64,000 nucleotides of DNA, taken from Pseudolactococcus reticulitermitis. GTDB taxonomy: Bacteria; Bacillota; Bacilli; Lactobacillales; Streptococcaceae. Location: contig NZ_BEDT01000002.1 of assembly GCF_002260845.1 (NCBI RefSeq), positions 1-64,000 on the forward strand, in the 5' to 3' direction. The position numbers and the translations under genes are program-made. Positions within the stretch are counted from its first letter, which is position 1. Each line of letters starts with the position of its first letter. Of this stretch, positions 1 through 8,344 are shown piece after piece. The notes beneath the pieces were generated by a model, which saw only the letters and a program-made list of their open reading frames with translations, made no database searches and was not told the DNA's origin.

Positions 1-46
1 ATCGCAACCGTAGAAACAGGGCAGTTGGGCTGAACTCCTATCCCTT
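1..46. other. Unassigned stretch before the first tRNA
   Basis: No gene is recognised in these 46 bases. Arrays of this tRNA order in streptococci and lactococci usually follow a 5S rRNA gene, so this is probably the spacer just after an rRNA operon lying outside the window. That is inference; I could not match the bases to 5S rRNA. Confidence 0.4.
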
Positions 47-119
47 GGGAGTTTAGCTCAGCTGGGAGAGCATCTGCCTTACAAGCAGAGGGTCGGGGGT
101 TCGAACCCCTCAACTCCCA
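47..119 (+). tRNA. tRNA-Val (TAC)
   Basis: The acceptor arms GGGAGTT and AACTCCC pair fully. The anticodon stem TCTGC/GCAGA encloses the loop anticodon TAC, and a TTCGAAC T-loop follows. No CCA is encoded. It is the first tRNA of the array. Confidence 0.97.
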
Positions 120-122
120 TTA

Positions 123-195
123 GGTCTCGTAGTGTAGTGGTTATCACGTCGCCCTGTCACGGCGAAGATCGCGGGTTCAAGTCCCGTCGAGACCG
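123..195 (+). tRNA. tRNA-Asp (GTC)
   Basis: The acceptor GGTCTCG pairs with CGAGACC, the discriminator base is G, and the anticodon is GTC within the stem pair CGCC/GGCG. It lies three bases after tRNA-Val. Confidence 0.97.
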
Positions 196-237
196 TTAAA
201 GCATGAAAGTGCTTTAAACCCCACATGAACATGTGGG
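196..237 (+). other. Two hairpins in the Asp-Lys tRNA spacer
   Basis: TTAAAGCA (196-203) pairs perfectly with TGCTTTAA (210-217). CCCACAT (220-226) pairs with ATGTGGG (231-237) around a GAAC loop. Neither has a T-run, so they look like processing signals rather than terminators (inference). Confidence 0.6.
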
Positions 238-249
238 TACCAAGTAATT

Positions 250-322
250 GACTCGTTAGCTCAGTTGGTAGAGCAATTGACTTTTAATCAATGGGTCGCT
301 GGTTCGAGCCCAGCACGGGTCA
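250..322 (+). tRNA. tRNA-Lys (TTT)
   Basis: The acceptor GACTCGT pairs with ACGGGTC with one G-T pair. The anticodon TTT lies in the stem ATTGA/TCAAT, and the discriminator is A. Confidence 0.97.
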
Positions 323-326
323 TCAA

Positions 327-408
327 GCGGATGTGGCGGAATTGGCAGACGCACTAGATTTAGGATCTAGCGCTTAACGGCGTGGGGGTTCAAGTCCCTT
401 CATCCGCA
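327..408 (+). tRNA. tRNA-Leu (TAG)
   Basis: This is a class II tRNA of 82 nt with a variable arm. The acceptor GCGGATG pairs with CATCCGC, and the anticodon stem CTAGA/TCTAG holds TAG. It lies four bases after tRNA-Lys. Confidence 0.97.
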
Positions 409-455
409 TTGTTTAACTAGGTTGGACACAAGTTTGACTTAGGTTAAATAGCCTA

Positions 456-528
456 GCCGGCTTAGCTCAGTTGGTAGAGCATCTGATTTGTAATCAGAGG
501 GTCGCGTGTTCAAATCATGTAGCCGGCA
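456..528 (+). tRNA. tRNA-Thr (TGT)
   Basis: The acceptor GCCGGCT pairs with AGCCGGC, and the anticodon TGT sits in CTGAT/ATCAG. The spacer before it contains TTTAACT (412-418) facing GGTTAAA (442-448), another possible stem. Confidence 0.96.
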
Positions 529-548
529 TTAATAGAATATATAGATAT

Positions 549-620
549 GCGAAAGTAGTTCAGTGGTAGAACATCACCTTGCCAAGGTGGGGGTCGCGGG
601 TTCGAACCCCGTCTTTCGCT
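549..620 (+). tRNA. tRNA-Gly (GCC)
   Basis: The acceptor GCGAAAG pairs with CTTTCGC, the discriminator is T, and the anticodon GCC sits in CACCT/AGGTG. Confidence 0.96.
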
Positions 621-634
621 TATGCTAGAGGTAA

Positions 635-720
635 GCCGGGGTGGCGGAACTGGCAGACGCACAGGACTTAAAATCCTGCGAAGGGTGACCTTCGTACCGG
701 TTCGATTCCGGTCCTCGGCA
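635..720 (+). tRNA. tRNA-Leu (TAA)
   Basis: This class II tRNA of 86 nt has a long variable arm. The acceptor GCCGGGG pairs with CCTCGGC with one G-T pair. The anticodon is TAA in the stem AGGAC/TCCT. The following spacer has a perfect CGCTA-GAGA-TAGCG hairpin (722-735). Confidence 0.96.
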
Positions 721-754
721 TCGCTAGAGATAGCGGTGGATTTTATTTTAAAGA

Positions 755-828
755 GCACCCTTGGCTCAACTGGATAGAGTACCTGACTACGAATCAGGCG
801 GTTGCAGGTTCGAATCCTGCAGGGTGCA
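755..828 (+). tRNA. tRNA-Arg (ACG)
   Basis: The acceptor GCACCCT pairs with AGGGTGC. The anticodon ACG, whose A is normally edited to inosine, sits in CCTGA/TCAGG. The discriminator is A. Confidence 0.97.
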
Positions 829-1011
829 TCAAAGTTTCGAAGTGTCAAAAGCTTGCTTTTGTAAGCGAAGAAATTTTGATGTGAAATAGTTTGTGATTGC
901 GTCAGCAATCCGAACATAGTGAGCTTAACAGTGATAAGACAAACTATTGAACATATCACAGGATAGGTGAAAAGATATATTGGGAGGCAAGTTCTCAATA
1001 CATCAGAAGTT
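829..1011 (+). other. Structured 183-nt spacer between tRNA-Arg and tRNA-Pro
   Basis: This is the longest spacer in the array and holds no convincing ORF. The pairs are: ATCAAAGTTTC (828-838) with GAAATTTTGAT (870-880), enclosing CAAAAGC/GCTTTTG (846-861); AATAGTTTGT (885-894) with ACAAACTATT (939-948), enclosing GATTGC-GTCA-GCAATC (895-910); and TATTGGGA (978-985) with TCTCAATA (993-1000). The density of pairing suggests a structured RNA or processing element. It is not a family I recognise. Confidence 0.45.
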
Positions 1012-1085
1012 CGGGAAGTAGCTCAGCTTGGTAGAGTACTTGGTTTGGGACCAAGGTGTCGCAGGTTCGAATCCTGTCTTCCCGA
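1012..1085 (+). tRNA. tRNA-Pro (TGG)
   Basis: The acceptor CGGGAAG pairs with CTTCCCG, and the anticodon TGG sits in CTTGG/CCAAG. It is followed by a TGATGGT-CA-ACCATCA inverted repeat (1087-1102). Confidence 0.97.
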
Positions 1086-1114
1086 TTGATGGTCAACCAT
1101 CATACTTACACTTA

Positions 1115-1188
1115 GGCGGTGTAGCTCAGCTGGCTAGAGCGTCCGGTTCATACCCGGGAGGTCGGGGGTTCGATCCCCTTCGCCGCTA
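1115..1188 (+). tRNA. tRNA-Met (CAT), elongator type
   Basis: The anticodon is CAT in TCCGG/CCGGG. The anticodon stem lacks the three consecutive G-C pairs of an initiator, and the first acceptor pair is G-T. From memory it resembles the B. subtilis elongator tRNA-Met. CAT could also belong to a lysidine-modified tRNA-Ile2. Confidence 0.85.
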
Positions 1189-1204
1189 TTTTATTTTTTC
1201 AGTT

Positions 1205-1278
1205 GGACCTTTAGCTCAGCTGGTTAGAGCTCTCGGCTCATAACCGAGCGGTCGTTGGTTCGAGCCCAACAAGGTCCA
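1205..1278 (+). tRNA. tRNA with CAT anticodon (tRNA-Ile2 or tRNA-Met)
   Basis: The acceptor GGACCTT pairs with AAGGTCC, and the anticodon CAT sits in CTCGG/CCGAG. From memory the sequence resembles B. subtilis tRNA-Ile2, whose C34 is converted to lysidine. The initiator stem GGG/CCC is absent. The identity between Ile2 and Met is not settled by the sequence alone. Confidence 0.8.
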
Positions 1279-1287
1279 CTTTTTTAT

Positions 1288-1377
1288 GGAGGATTACCCA
1301 AGTCCGGCTGAAGGGAACGGTCTTGAAAACCGTCAGGCGTGTAAAAGCGTGCGTGGGTTCGAATCCCACATCCTCCT
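1288..1377 (+). tRNA. tRNA-Ser (TGA)
   Basis: This is a class II tRNA of 90 nt. The acceptor GGAGGAT pairs with ATCCTCC, the anticodon is TGA in ACGGT/ACCGT, and a long variable arm follows. A GTTTAG-TTTAT-CTAAAC hairpin (1380-1396) fills the next spacer. Confidence 0.95.
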
Positions 1378-1400
1378 TTGTTTAGTTTATCTAAACACTT

Positions 1401-1473
1401 GGCTCGGTAGCTCAGTTGGTAGAGCAATGGATTGAAGCTCCATGTGTCGGCGGTTCGATTCCGTCTCGCGCCA
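1401..1473 (+). tRNA. tRNA-Phe (GAA)
   Basis: The anticodon GAA sits in ATGGA/TCCAT. The acceptor GGCTCGG faces TCGCGCC, which leaves a T-C mismatch at the fourth pair and a G-T at the seventh. The rest is canonical. The next spacer has a GTCTTA-ACTA-TAAGAC hairpin (1480-1495). Confidence 0.93.
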
Positions 1474-1498
1474 TAATATGTCTTAACTATAAGACTTT

Positions 1499-1569
1499 GC
1501 GGGTGTAGTTTAATGGTAGAACCTTAGCCTTCCAAGCTAACTACGCGAGTTCGATTCTCGTCACCCGCT
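1499..1569 (+). tRNA. tRNA-Gly (TCC)
   Basis: The acceptor GCGGGTG pairs with CACCCGC, and the anticodon TCC sits in TAGCC/GGCTA-like arms. Two inverted repeats follow: ACCATTTT/AAAATGGT (1571-1592) and CCTAATT/AATTAGG (1594-1610). Confidence 0.94.
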
Positions 1570-1608
1570 TACCATTTTTTATTGAAAATGGTTCCTAATT
1601 TAAAATTA

Positions 1609-1633
1609 GGGCCCATAGCTCAGCTGGTTAGAG
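1609..1633 (+). pseudogene. Broken tRNA-Ile: 5' fragment only
   Basis: These 25 bases match the start of the intact tRNA-Ile at 1761 (acceptor strand and D-arm) with one difference, C for G at position 1613. The short upstream flank is also similar. After about 1633 the similarity stops, and no anticodon, T-arm or 3' acceptor strand follows, so no functional tRNA can form. A partial duplication or a deletion of tRNA-Ile explains it best. Confidence 0.75.
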
Positions 1634-1653
1634 TGTTGAGCTTGCGAAATCGA

Positions 1654-1682
1654 AGCAAAATTATCTAGTAGATGATTTTGCT
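1654..1682 (+). other. 13-bp hairpin downstream of the broken tRNA
   Basis: AGCAAAATTATCT (1654-1666) pairs with AGATGATTTTGCT (1670-1682) through one G-T pair, with a 3-base loop AGT. No T-run follows. It lies in the roughly 125 bases of unidentified sequence between the tRNA-Ile fragment and the intact tRNA-Ile. Confidence 0.6.
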
Positions 1683-1760
1683 GAGGGTGCCTCTTGGCAG
1701 CAGTATCAAACCTCTAGCAACCTGAGTATATGAATCATTTTTATGTTTTGTGTAAACTTA

Positions 1761-1834
<74 letters not shown>

Positions 1835-1862
1835 TTTTTGAAAGCTAATCAAGTGATAAATC

Positions 1863-1891
1863 TTTCAAAATGATTCGAAAAATGATATAAT
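1863..1891 (+). promoter_or_regulatory. Internal promoter before tRNA-Ser (GCT)
   Basis: TTTCAA (1863-1868), a 17-base spacer and an extended -10 TGATATAAT (TATAAT at 1886-1891) place the start about 1898, just ahead of the tRNA. The -35 also lies in the right arm of an inverted repeat TTTTGAAAG/CTTTCAAAA (1836-1870). Confidence 0.65.
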
Positions 1892-1900
1892 AAAGAAGTT

Positions 1901-1988
1901 GGGGAAGTACTCAAGAGGCTCAAGAGGACGGTTTGCTAAATCGTTAGACTGGGAAACCGGTGCGCAGGTTCGAATCCTGTCTTCTCCG
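1901..1988 (+). tRNA. tRNA-Ser (GCT)
   Basis: This is a class II tRNA of 88 nt. The acceptor GGGGAAG pairs with CTTCTCC with one G-T pair, the anticodon is GCT, and the discriminator is G. It is the last tRNA of the array and has its own promoter. Confidence 0.95.
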
Positions 1989-1994
1989 TTACAT

Positions 1995-2022
1995 ACGTCT
2001 ATTGTTGAATAGACGTTTTTTT
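1995..2022 (+). terminator. Terminator of the tRNA array
   Basis: ACGTCTATT pairs with AATAGACGT around GTTG, followed by a T-run. It closes the tRNA transcription unit ahead of dnaG. Confidence 0.9.
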
Positions 2023-2083
2023 GACTATGTGATGGCGATAGCCAATATTAATGACGTCTGGTAAGGATGAGATTGGAGGTAGC

Positions 2084-3937
2084 ATGGCACTTCTTGATAA
2101 ACTTAAGATAGAAGAAATCAGATCCAGTGTCAATATTGTGGACGTGATTTCACAGCATGTGCACTTGTCTAAAGCGGGTACGAACTACCTCGGTCTTTGC
2201 CCATTTCATGGGGAAAAGACGCCTAGTTTTAATGTTAATGCGCAAAAGCAGTTTTATCATTGTTTTGGCTGTGGTAAATCTGGTGATGTCTTTAAATTTC
2301 TAGAAGATTACAAGCAAATTCCATTTCGTGATGCGGTCAAGGAAGTTGCTGATATAGCAGGCATTCCGCTTGAAATTGACACGCGATCTGTGCAAGATAA
2401 GCCAAATCAAGCGATTTATGATTTACACAATCAAGCGGCTCGGATTTATCACACCGTCCTAACCGCGACCGAAGAGGGGGCTAAGGCTCGAGAATATCTT
2501 CAAAATCGTGGCATTTCTGATGAAATAATCGAGAAATTCAATATCGGCTTAAGCTTATCTGACAATGATTTTCTATATCAAAGTGTCAAACAAAAATTTG
2601 AAGAATCTGTTTTAATAAATTCTGGTTTGATTACCTTTGCTGAAAATCACATTTTTGACAGTTTCCGCGGACGGATTATGTTTCCGCTTAATAATGCGCA
2701 TGGTCAGGTCATCGCTTTCTCTGGGCGAATCTGGCGCTCAGAAGACCTTGCCAACAAAACATTAGCGAAGTATAAAAACTCTACGACCACACCAATTTTT
2801 AACAAATCTGAGGCGCTGTACAACCTTGACCGGGCGAGCCAAAGCATCAAAAAAACGCATGAAGTTTATTTGATGGAAGGCTTCATGGATGTCATCGCGG
2901 CTTATGAAAATGGCATCAGCAACGCTGTGGCGAGTATGGGAACGGCGTTGACGGAGGGACATGTTCGTAAACTTCGAGCGATTGCTAAGAAATTTATTCT
3001 CGTTTATGACGGGGATAAGGCTGGACAAAATGCGATTTTCAAGGCTTTGAATTTGTTGCCTTCGGATGATGTTGAAGTCGTTCGGATACCAGATGGTCTA
3101 GATCCAGATGAGTACAATAAAGCTTATCCAGGTGCGCTTGGGACCTTGATGACGACTGGTCGGATGGCGCCTGTTGAGTTTTTGATGGATCATTTACGGC
3201 CAGCGAATTTAAGCAATTTGCAAGCCCAATTAGATTTTATTGCGCTAATTGCGCCTAAAATTGCAGCGATTGATTCTTTGACGGCGCAAGATGCGTATAT
3301 CAAGCGATTAGTTGAGATTTTGCCGGATTTCGAGTATAATCAAGTAGAGTCTGCCGTTAATCAAAGACGGGAAAATGTGGTGGCCTCACAGCCAACTTAT
3401 GACGATTCCTTTATGTTTGATGATGGCATGGCGCCTCCGCCACCTGAGGACGATGGCTATTCCTTTGCTGAGCAAGCAGTCTTGCCACCCGTGGCACCTG
3501 TTCCGGTCATGGGAGCTAAGAAACTGTCTCAGATTGAGTTGTCAGAGTTGCAGTTGCTACATCGGATGATTTATCATCCCAGTGTTTTGACACGTGTGGT
3601 GGCAGCGCCTAATTTTCAATTTGTGCATCGGCGGTATCAGCAGCTGTTTGAAATGATGGCACGTTTGGGAGAGGTAGATGAAACGAGTTTGATGACACAG
3701 CTGACGGGAGAAGACTCAGAAACATTTTATGAGGTTTTATCGACCGTCAATGTGCCAGATGAGGTATCGGACCAAGAAATTGACGATTTATTAAAAAATT
3801 TCGTCAAGGCAGCTAAGGGAACGCATTTGCAGACGCTACAAGAACAACTTGAACAAGCCAAGCAAACGGGCAATCAAGCCTTAGAATTACAATTAACCTT
3901 GCAAATCATTGCTCAGAAACAACAAGATGGGGTATAA
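2084..3937 (+). CDS. dnaG: DNA primase
   Basis: DnaG lays the RNA primers for the replisome and contacts DnaB-type helicase through its C-terminus. The 617-residue product opens with a CHC2 zinc finger (C39, H42, C60, C63). The TOPRIM domain follows, with EGFMD near residue 263 and YDGDKAG near 307, and a divergent helicase-binding tail ends it. The ATG at 2084 is preferred because GGAGG lies just before it and the protein then begins [11 protein letters not shown] as the family does; an upstream ATG at 2051 would add 11 residues. It is followed two bases later by rpoD, the classic macromolecular synthesis operon without rpsU. No clear promoter was seen between the tRNA terminator and this gene. 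Confidence 0.97.
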   Translation: MALLDKLKIEEIRSSVNIVDVISQHVHLSKAGTNYLGLCPFHGEKTPSFNVNAQKQFYHCFGCGKSGDVFKFLEDYKQIPFRDAVKEVADIAGIPLEIDTRSVQDKPNQAIYDLHNQAARIYHTVLTATEEGAKAREYLQNRGISDEIIEKFNIGLSLSDNDFLYQSVKQKFEESVLINSGLITFAENHIFDSFRGRIMFPLNNAHGQVIAFSGRIWRSEDLANKTLAKYKNSTTTPIFNKSEALYNLDRASQSIKKTHEVYLMEGFMDVIAAYENGISNAVASMGTALTEGHVRKLRAIAKKFILVYDGDKAGQNAIFKALNLLPSDDVEVVRIPDGLDPDEYNKAYPGALGTLMTTGRMAPVEFLMDHLRPANLSNLQAQLDFIALIAPKIAAIDSLTAQDAYIKRLVEILPDFEYNQVESAVNQRRENVVASQPTYDDSFMFDDGMAPPPPEDDGYSFAEQAVLPPVAPVPVMGAKKLSQIELSELQLLHRMIYHPSVLTRVVAAPNFQFVHRRYQQLFEMMARLGEVDETSLMTQLTGEDSETFYEVLSTVNVPDEVSDQEIDDLLKNFVKAAKGTHLQTLQEQLEQAKQTGNQALELQLTLQIIAQKQQDGV

Positions 3938-3939
3938 AA

Positions 3940-5070
3940 TTGGTAGAAACAAAAAAAGATAATAAAAAAATCGGTTCAGCATTTGATGTCGCAGTTGCGG
4001 AATTTGTTCGCGATCACAAGAAATTAGGTCAAGCTGTCGATGATGATATTACAGTTGAACTCATCACAGAATTTGAGTTGGATGCTGAAGGAATTGAAGC
4101 CTTACTGACAAAAATTCAGGATGCGGGTATCTCAATCGTTGACAAAAAAGGTGAACCATCTGTGATGGCACTTGAATCGACTAAAATCGATGAAAAAGAA
4201 GCGGAAGAAGAAGTCGAAGAAATCGTGACCAATGTCCGTATCGATGATCCGGTTCGGATGTACTTAAAAGAAATCGGTCGTTTCCCACTGTTGACTTTTG
4301 ATGAAGAAACACGTTTGGCTGAGGCGATTGTAGCTGGAGGTGAAGAGGGTGAGATGGCGAAGCAAATGCTTGCTGAGGCCAATCTTCGTCTCGTGGTCTC
4401 TATTGCCAAACGCTACTCTGGTCGCGGCATGCAATTTCTTGATTTAATTCAAGAAGGCAATATGGGCTTGATGAAAGCCGTTGATAAGTTTGACCACACC
4501 AAAGGCTTCAAATTCTCGACTTACGCCACATGGTGGATTCGTCAAGCTATCACACGTGCCATTGCCGATCAGGCACGGACGATTCGGATTCCAGTCCACA
4601 TGGTCGAAACGATTAATAAATTAATCCGGATTCAACGCCAACTCTTGCAAGATTTGGGTCGCGACCCCTCTCCTGAGGAAATCGGTGCTGAAATGGATAT
4701 CAAGCCGGAACGCGTGCGAGAAATATTGAAGATTGCTCAGGAACCTGTATCGCTTGAAACACCAATCGGTGAAGAAGACGATTCGCATCTGGGCGACTTC
4801 ATCGAGGATGATGCGATTGAAAGTCCAGTTGATTACACCAACCGTGTCATGTTGCGTGAGCAGCTTGACGAAGTCATGGATACCCTGACTGACCGTGAAG
4901 AAAATGTCCTTCGGATGCGTTTTGGCCTAGACGACGGTCGGATGCACACCCTTGAAGATGTTGGCAAACAGTTCAAAGTCACACGCGAACGGATTCGTCA
5001 GATTGAAGCCAAGGCTTTGAAAAAACTACGTCACCCAAGACGGAGTAAACAATTACGCGATTTTATGTAA
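3940..5070 (+). CDS. rpoD: Primary sigma factor of RNA polymerase
   Basis: This is the housekeeping sigma-70 factor, which directs RNA polymerase to the TTGACA/TATAAT promoters seen throughout the window. The 376 residues show region 1.1 at the N-terminus, region 1.2 ([11 protein letters not shown]), region 2 with the -10-reading helix around [16 protein letters not shown], and region 4.2 ([18 protein letters not shown]) near the end. The start is TTG with GGGG upstream inside the end of dnaG. Only two bases separate the two genes, so they are likely coupled. A terminator follows. Confidence 0.97.
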   Translation: MVETKKDNKKIGSAFDVAVAEFVRDHKKLGQAVDDDITVELITEFELDAEGIEALLTKIQDAGISIVDKKGEPSVMALESTKIDEKEAEEEVEEIVTNVRIDDPVRMYLKEIGRFPLLTFDEETRLAEAIVAGGEEGEMAKQMLAEANLRLVVSIAKRYSGRGMQFLDLIQEGNMGLMKAVDKFDHTKGFKFSTYATWWIRQAITRAIADQARTIRIPVHMVETINKLIRIQRQLLQDLGRDPSPEEIGAEMDIKPERVREILKIAQEPVSLETPIGEEDDSHLGDFIEDDAIESPVDYTNRVMLREQLDEVMDTLTDREENVLRMRFGLDDGRMHTLEDVGKQFKVTRERIRQIEAKALKKLRHPRRSKQLRDFM

Positions 5071-5078
5071 CATGATAA

Positions 5079-5105
5079 AGGACGTCAAACGGCGTTCTTT
5101 TTTTG
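5079..5105 (+). terminator. Terminator after rpoD
   Basis: AGGACGTC faces GGCGTTCT across AAAC with G-T pairs, and a run of seven T follows. Confidence 0.8.
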
Positions 5106-5137
5106 CATCGAAATATGATTTAAAATGAGCATTTTTC

Positions 5138-5166
5138 TTGAAAATAGATTACAATAAGCATATAAT
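5138..5166 (+). promoter_or_regulatory. clpE promoter
   Basis: TTGAAA (5138-5143), a 17-base spacer and TATAAT (5161-5166) form a near-consensus vegetative promoter directly upstream of the CtsR operator. Confidence 0.85.
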
Positions 5167-5175
5167 AAGATTAAA

Positions 5176-5192
5176 GGTCAAAAATGGTCAAA
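5176..5192 (+). promoter_or_regulatory. CtsR operator of clpE
   Basis: GGTCAAA-AAT-GGTCAAA is a perfect direct heptad repeat matching the known CtsR box. It covers the transcription start region, so CtsR should repress clpE until heat or protein-folding stress. Confidence 0.93.
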
Positions 5193-5277
5193 CACTATTT
5201 TTCCTTTATATGAATCCAAAATAATCAGGACTTTAACTTTTAAGAAAGTCTTGCAAATTGTAAAGGAGTTACTATCT

Positions 5278-7566
5278 ATGCTCTGTCAAAATTGTCAATT
5301 AAATGAAGCAACGATTCACCTCTACACCAATGTAAATGGTGTCAAAAAACAAAATGATCTCTGCCAAAATTGTTACCAAATCATGAAAGCTGGTGGGCCG
5401 ACCAATCTTTTCGGTGGTGAAGTTAGCCGAGGCGCAACCAACCAATCAGATGCCAACTACAATCCGTTCGATGATCTTTTTGGGACGTTAGGCGATAGCC
5501 TGAATCGTCCTAATGGTCGCCCAGATAACGCCACACCGCCAACACAGTCTGGTCGTGGTGGCAATGGCGGACAACCGCCTCGTGGTCGTGCAGGCAATGC
5601 TCAAGCTAAAGGCATGCTGGAAGACTTCGGTTTTAACGTGACTGAAAGCGCGCGTAAAGGCGAGATTGACCCAGTTATTGGACGAGATCAAGAAATTACC
5701 CGTGTGATTGAAATCCTCAATCGCCGGACTAAAAACAATCCTGTCTTAATCGGCGAACCCGGTGTTGGTAAAACCGCTGTTGTCGAAGGCTTAGCCCAAA
5801 AAATCGTCGATGGCGATGTCCCACAAAAATTGCAAAATAAAGAAGTGATTCGATTGGATGTGGTGAGCCTGGTTCAAGGCACTGGTATTCGTGGTCAATT
5901 TGAAGAACGGATGCAAAAACTGATGAAAGAAATCTCTGATCGCAATGATGTGATTCTTTTCATCGATGAAATCCATGAAATTGTGGGTGCTGGTTCTGCT
6001 GGCGATGGCAATATGGATGCAGGTAATATTTTAAAACCCGCATTGGCACGTGGGGACTTACAACTAGTCGGTGCAACAACGCTGAATGAATATCGGATTA
6101 TTGAAAAAGATGCGGCGCTCGAACGTCGGATGCAACCTGTTAAAGTCGAAGAACCGTCTGTCGATGAAACGATTACCATTTTACGTGGCATTCAAAAACG
6201 CTATGAAGACTATCATCATGTGACCTATACGGATGAGGCGATTGAGCAGGCAGCGATTTTGTCTAATCGTTACATTCAAGATCGTTTCTTGCCTGACAAA
6301 GCCATTGACCTCTTAGATGAGTCTGGGTCTAAGAAAAATCTGACCTTGAAATTTGTTGATCCTCAGGAAATTGCCAAACGGATTCAATCTGCTGAAGACG
6401 CTAAAAATGACGCTTTGCGGTCGGAAGATTTCGAAAAAGCTGCCCATTTTCGTGATCAAATCGCCAAATTGCGCGAATTATCTAAGCAAGAATTAACTGA
6501 TGAAGAAACGCCAGTGATTACTGAAAAAGATATTGAAGCGATTATCGAAGAGAAAACGCACATTCCTGTCGGTGATTTGAAAGAAAAAGAACAAACACAG
6601 CTAATCAATCTGGCAGATGACCTGAAAGCACACGTTATCGGTCAAGATGATGCCATTGACAAGATTTCTAAAGCGGTGCGTCGGAATCGTGTGGGACTTG
6701 GTAAAGCTAATCGCCCAATCGGTAGCTTTATGTTTGTCGGCCCAACTGGTGTCGGTAAAACGGAACTCGCTAAGCAACTCGCGCTGGAACTTTTTGGCAG
6801 TGAAGACAGTATGATTCGTTTTGACATGAGTGAATACATGGAAAAACACAGCGTAGCTAAATTGATTGGTGCGCCTCCTGGCTATGTGGGTTATGAAGAA
6901 GCGGGTCAATTGACTGAAAAAGTGCGTCGCAATCCTTACTCACTGATTTTGCTGGACGAAATCGAAAAAGCCCATCCAGATGTCATGCACATGTTCTTGC
7001 AAATCTTGGACGACGGTCGTCTGACAGATGCACAAGGTCGCACGATTAGCTTTAAGGACACGATTATTATCATGACCTCAAATGCTGGTACGGGCAAAGC
7101 CGAGGCCAATGTCGGTTTTGGCGCAGCACGTGAAGGGACGACAAACTCTGTTTTGGGTCAGCTCGGTGATTTCTTCAGCCCTGAGTTTATGAACCGTTTC
7201 GACGGTATCATTGAGTTCAAAGCGCTGAGCAAAGACAATCTCCTGAAAATCGTTGATTTGATGTTGGCGGATGTGAATGCTCAGATTGCGCGAAATGAGA
7301 TTCATTTGGACGTGACCCAAGCGGTCAAAGAAAAATTAGTCGACATCGGCTATGATCCGAAAATGGGTGCGCGGCCACTGCGTCGGACGATTCAAGATCA
7401 TATCGAAGATGCCATCGCTGATTTCTATATCGAACATCCCGAACATAAAATGCTCGCAGCAGATGTCATTGATGATCAAATCGTCATTGTCAATCAGTCT
7501 GATGATGTCGCAACAGATGAAGCAATTGCAGAAACAGCAGCAGATGCAGGCGATGTTGATGCTTAA
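5278..7566 (+). CDS. clpE: ATP-dependent Clp protease ATPase subunit ClpE
   Basis: ClpE is an HSP100 unfoldase that feeds damaged proteins to ClpP. The 762-residue product begins with its hallmark zinc finger (C3, C6, C29, C32). A Gly/Asn-rich linker and two AAA+ modules follow: Walker A GEPGVGKT near residue 160 and GPTGVGKT near 488, each with a Walker B motif (LFIDEIHE and LILLDEIEK). A UVR-like coiled segment lies between them near residue 385. The start at ATG 5278 follows AAAGGAG; an upstream in-frame TTG at 5251 would add nine residues but lacks a ribosome site. The CtsR operator makes heat-shock control very likely. Confidence 0.96.
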   Translation: MLCQNCQLNEATIHLYTNVNGVKKQNDLCQNCYQIMKAGGPTNLFGGEVSRGATNQSDANYNPFDDLFGTLGDSLNRPNGRPDNATPPTQSGRGGNGGQPPRGRAGNAQAKGMLEDFGFNVTESARKGEIDPVIGRDQEITRVIEILNRRTKNNPVLIGEPGVGKTAVVEGLAQKIVDGDVPQKLQNKEVIRLDVVSLVQGTGIRGQFEERMQKLMKEISDRNDVILFIDEIHEIVGAGSAGDGNMDAGNILKPALARGDLQLVGATTLNEYRIIEKDAALERRMQPVKVEEPSVDETITILRGIQKRYEDYHHVTYTDEAIEQAAILSNRYIQDRFLPDKAIDLLDESGSKKNLTLKFVDPQEIAKRIQSAEDAKNDALRSEDFEKAAHFRDQIAKLRELSKQELTDEETPVITEKDIEAIIEEKTHIPVGDLKEKEQTQLINLADDLKAHVIGQDDAIDKISKAVRRNRVGLGKANRPIGSFMFVGPTGVGKTELAKQLALELFGSEDSMIRFDMSEYMEKHSVAKLIGAPPGYVGYEEAGQLTEKVRRNPYSLILLDEIEKAHPDVMHMFLQILDDGRLTDAQGRTISFKDTIIIMTSNAGTGKAEANVGFGAAREGTTNSVLGQLGDFFSPEFMNRFDGIIEFKALSKDNLLKIVDLMLADVNAQIARNEIHLDVTQAVKEKLVDIGYDPKMGARPLRRTIQDHIEDAIADFYIEHPEHKMLAADVIDDQIVIVNQSDDVATDEAIAETAADAGDVDA

Positions 7567-7573
7567 ATAGATG

Positions 7574-7600
7574 AAAAAAGAGCTGGATGAGCTCTTTTTT
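7574..7600 (+). terminator. Terminator after clpE
   Basis: AAAAAAGAGCT pairs perfectly with AGCTCTTTTTT around GGATG. Confidence 0.93.
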
Positions 7601-7608
7601 GGTGTTTA

Positions 7609-7648
7609 AAAAACCGTTCTAACAGTCAAAATCTGTCAGAACGGTTTT
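7609..7648 (-). terminator. Terminator after def (probably bidirectional)
   Basis: AAAACCGTTCT faces AGAACGGTTTT, with an inner ACAG/CTGT pair. On the minus strand the stem ends in TTTTTT. Confidence 0.88.
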
Positions 7649-7652
7649 ATCT

Positions 7653-8273
7653 TTATTCAATAATCAACATCCCATCTTTAATCGCGAAAGGATTAGCTTC
7701 GTCGATACGATCGTAGAACATGATGCCGTTGGTATGGTCGATTTCGTGTTGGACGACCATGGCATCATAGCCTTTGAGTTTGAGGCGTTGTTTGTCGCCG
7801 TTTCTGTCGAAGTAGTCGATGGTGACACGCGCGTGACGGACGACGTAGCCGGGGACATCGCGGTCAACAGAGAGACAGCCTTCGCCATCCGCAAGTGCGG
7901 CATCTTGGACGGAATGGGCGACGATTTTAGCGTTATACATGATTGTAGCTAAGCTATACGCTTCGTTGGCTTTTTCAGCCGCCTCTTCGCTTTCAAATTC
8001 TTTCGGCACGAGGCAAGCGATGATTTTTTTAGAGACATCGAGTTGTGGGGCAGCGAGACCGACACCACCACGTAGCCCCATTTTTTCAGACATGACGGGG
8101 TCTTGAGAGTTTCGTAAGAACTCCAACATCTTTTCGCCTAGGATAATATCTTCGTCAGAGAGTGGTAGGGCAACGTCGGCACCTACCGCGCGGAGCGTCG
8201 GATTTCCCTCACGAATGATATCGTCCATGTCGATTAAATGACTAGCTTTGATTAAATTTTCTTGTATTGACAT
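7653..8273 (-). CDS. def: Peptide deformylase
   Basis: This metalloenzyme removes the formyl group from the N-terminal methionine of new proteins. All three motifs are present in order: GGVGLAAPQ (motif 1), EGCLS (motif 2, metal-binding Cys) and HEIDH (motif 3, two metal-binding His and the catalytic Glu). At 206 residues it is the long, type II form typical of Firmicutes. The start at 8273 has GAGG upstream. It diverges from uvrB, and a TATAAT on its strand (8303-8308, with the TG extension) is its likely promoter. Confidence 0.95.
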   Translation of the reverse strand: MSIQENLIKASHLIDMDDIIREGNPTLRAVGADVALPLSDEDIILGEKMLEFLRNSQDPVMSEKMGLRGGVGLAAPQLDVSKKIIACLVPKEFESEEAAEKANEAYSLATIMYNAKIVAHSVQDAALADGEGCLSVDRDVPGYVVRHARVTIDYFDRNGDKQRLKLKGYDAMVVQHEIDHTNGIMFYDRIDEANPFAIKDGMLIIE

Positions 8274-8344
8274 GATAACCTCTTTTTAATGAATTCACAT
8301 TCATTATACCACAAAATAGGGGTCAAAAATGGTAAAATTGAGCT

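Noticed and set aside
510..998. 162-codon minus-strand frame across the tRNA array
   Set aside because: It runs antisense through five tRNA genes and spacers; the apparent protein is tRNA shadow.
1028..1243. 71-codon plus-strand frame over tRNA-Pro and tRNA-Met
   Set aside because: It reads through tRNA genes and is a known kind of false ORF.
8321..8336. CtsR-like GGTCAAA-AAT-GGTAAA before uvrB
   Set aside because: The second heptad is broken and coincides with the extended -10 TGGTAAAAT, so it is more simply the promoter.
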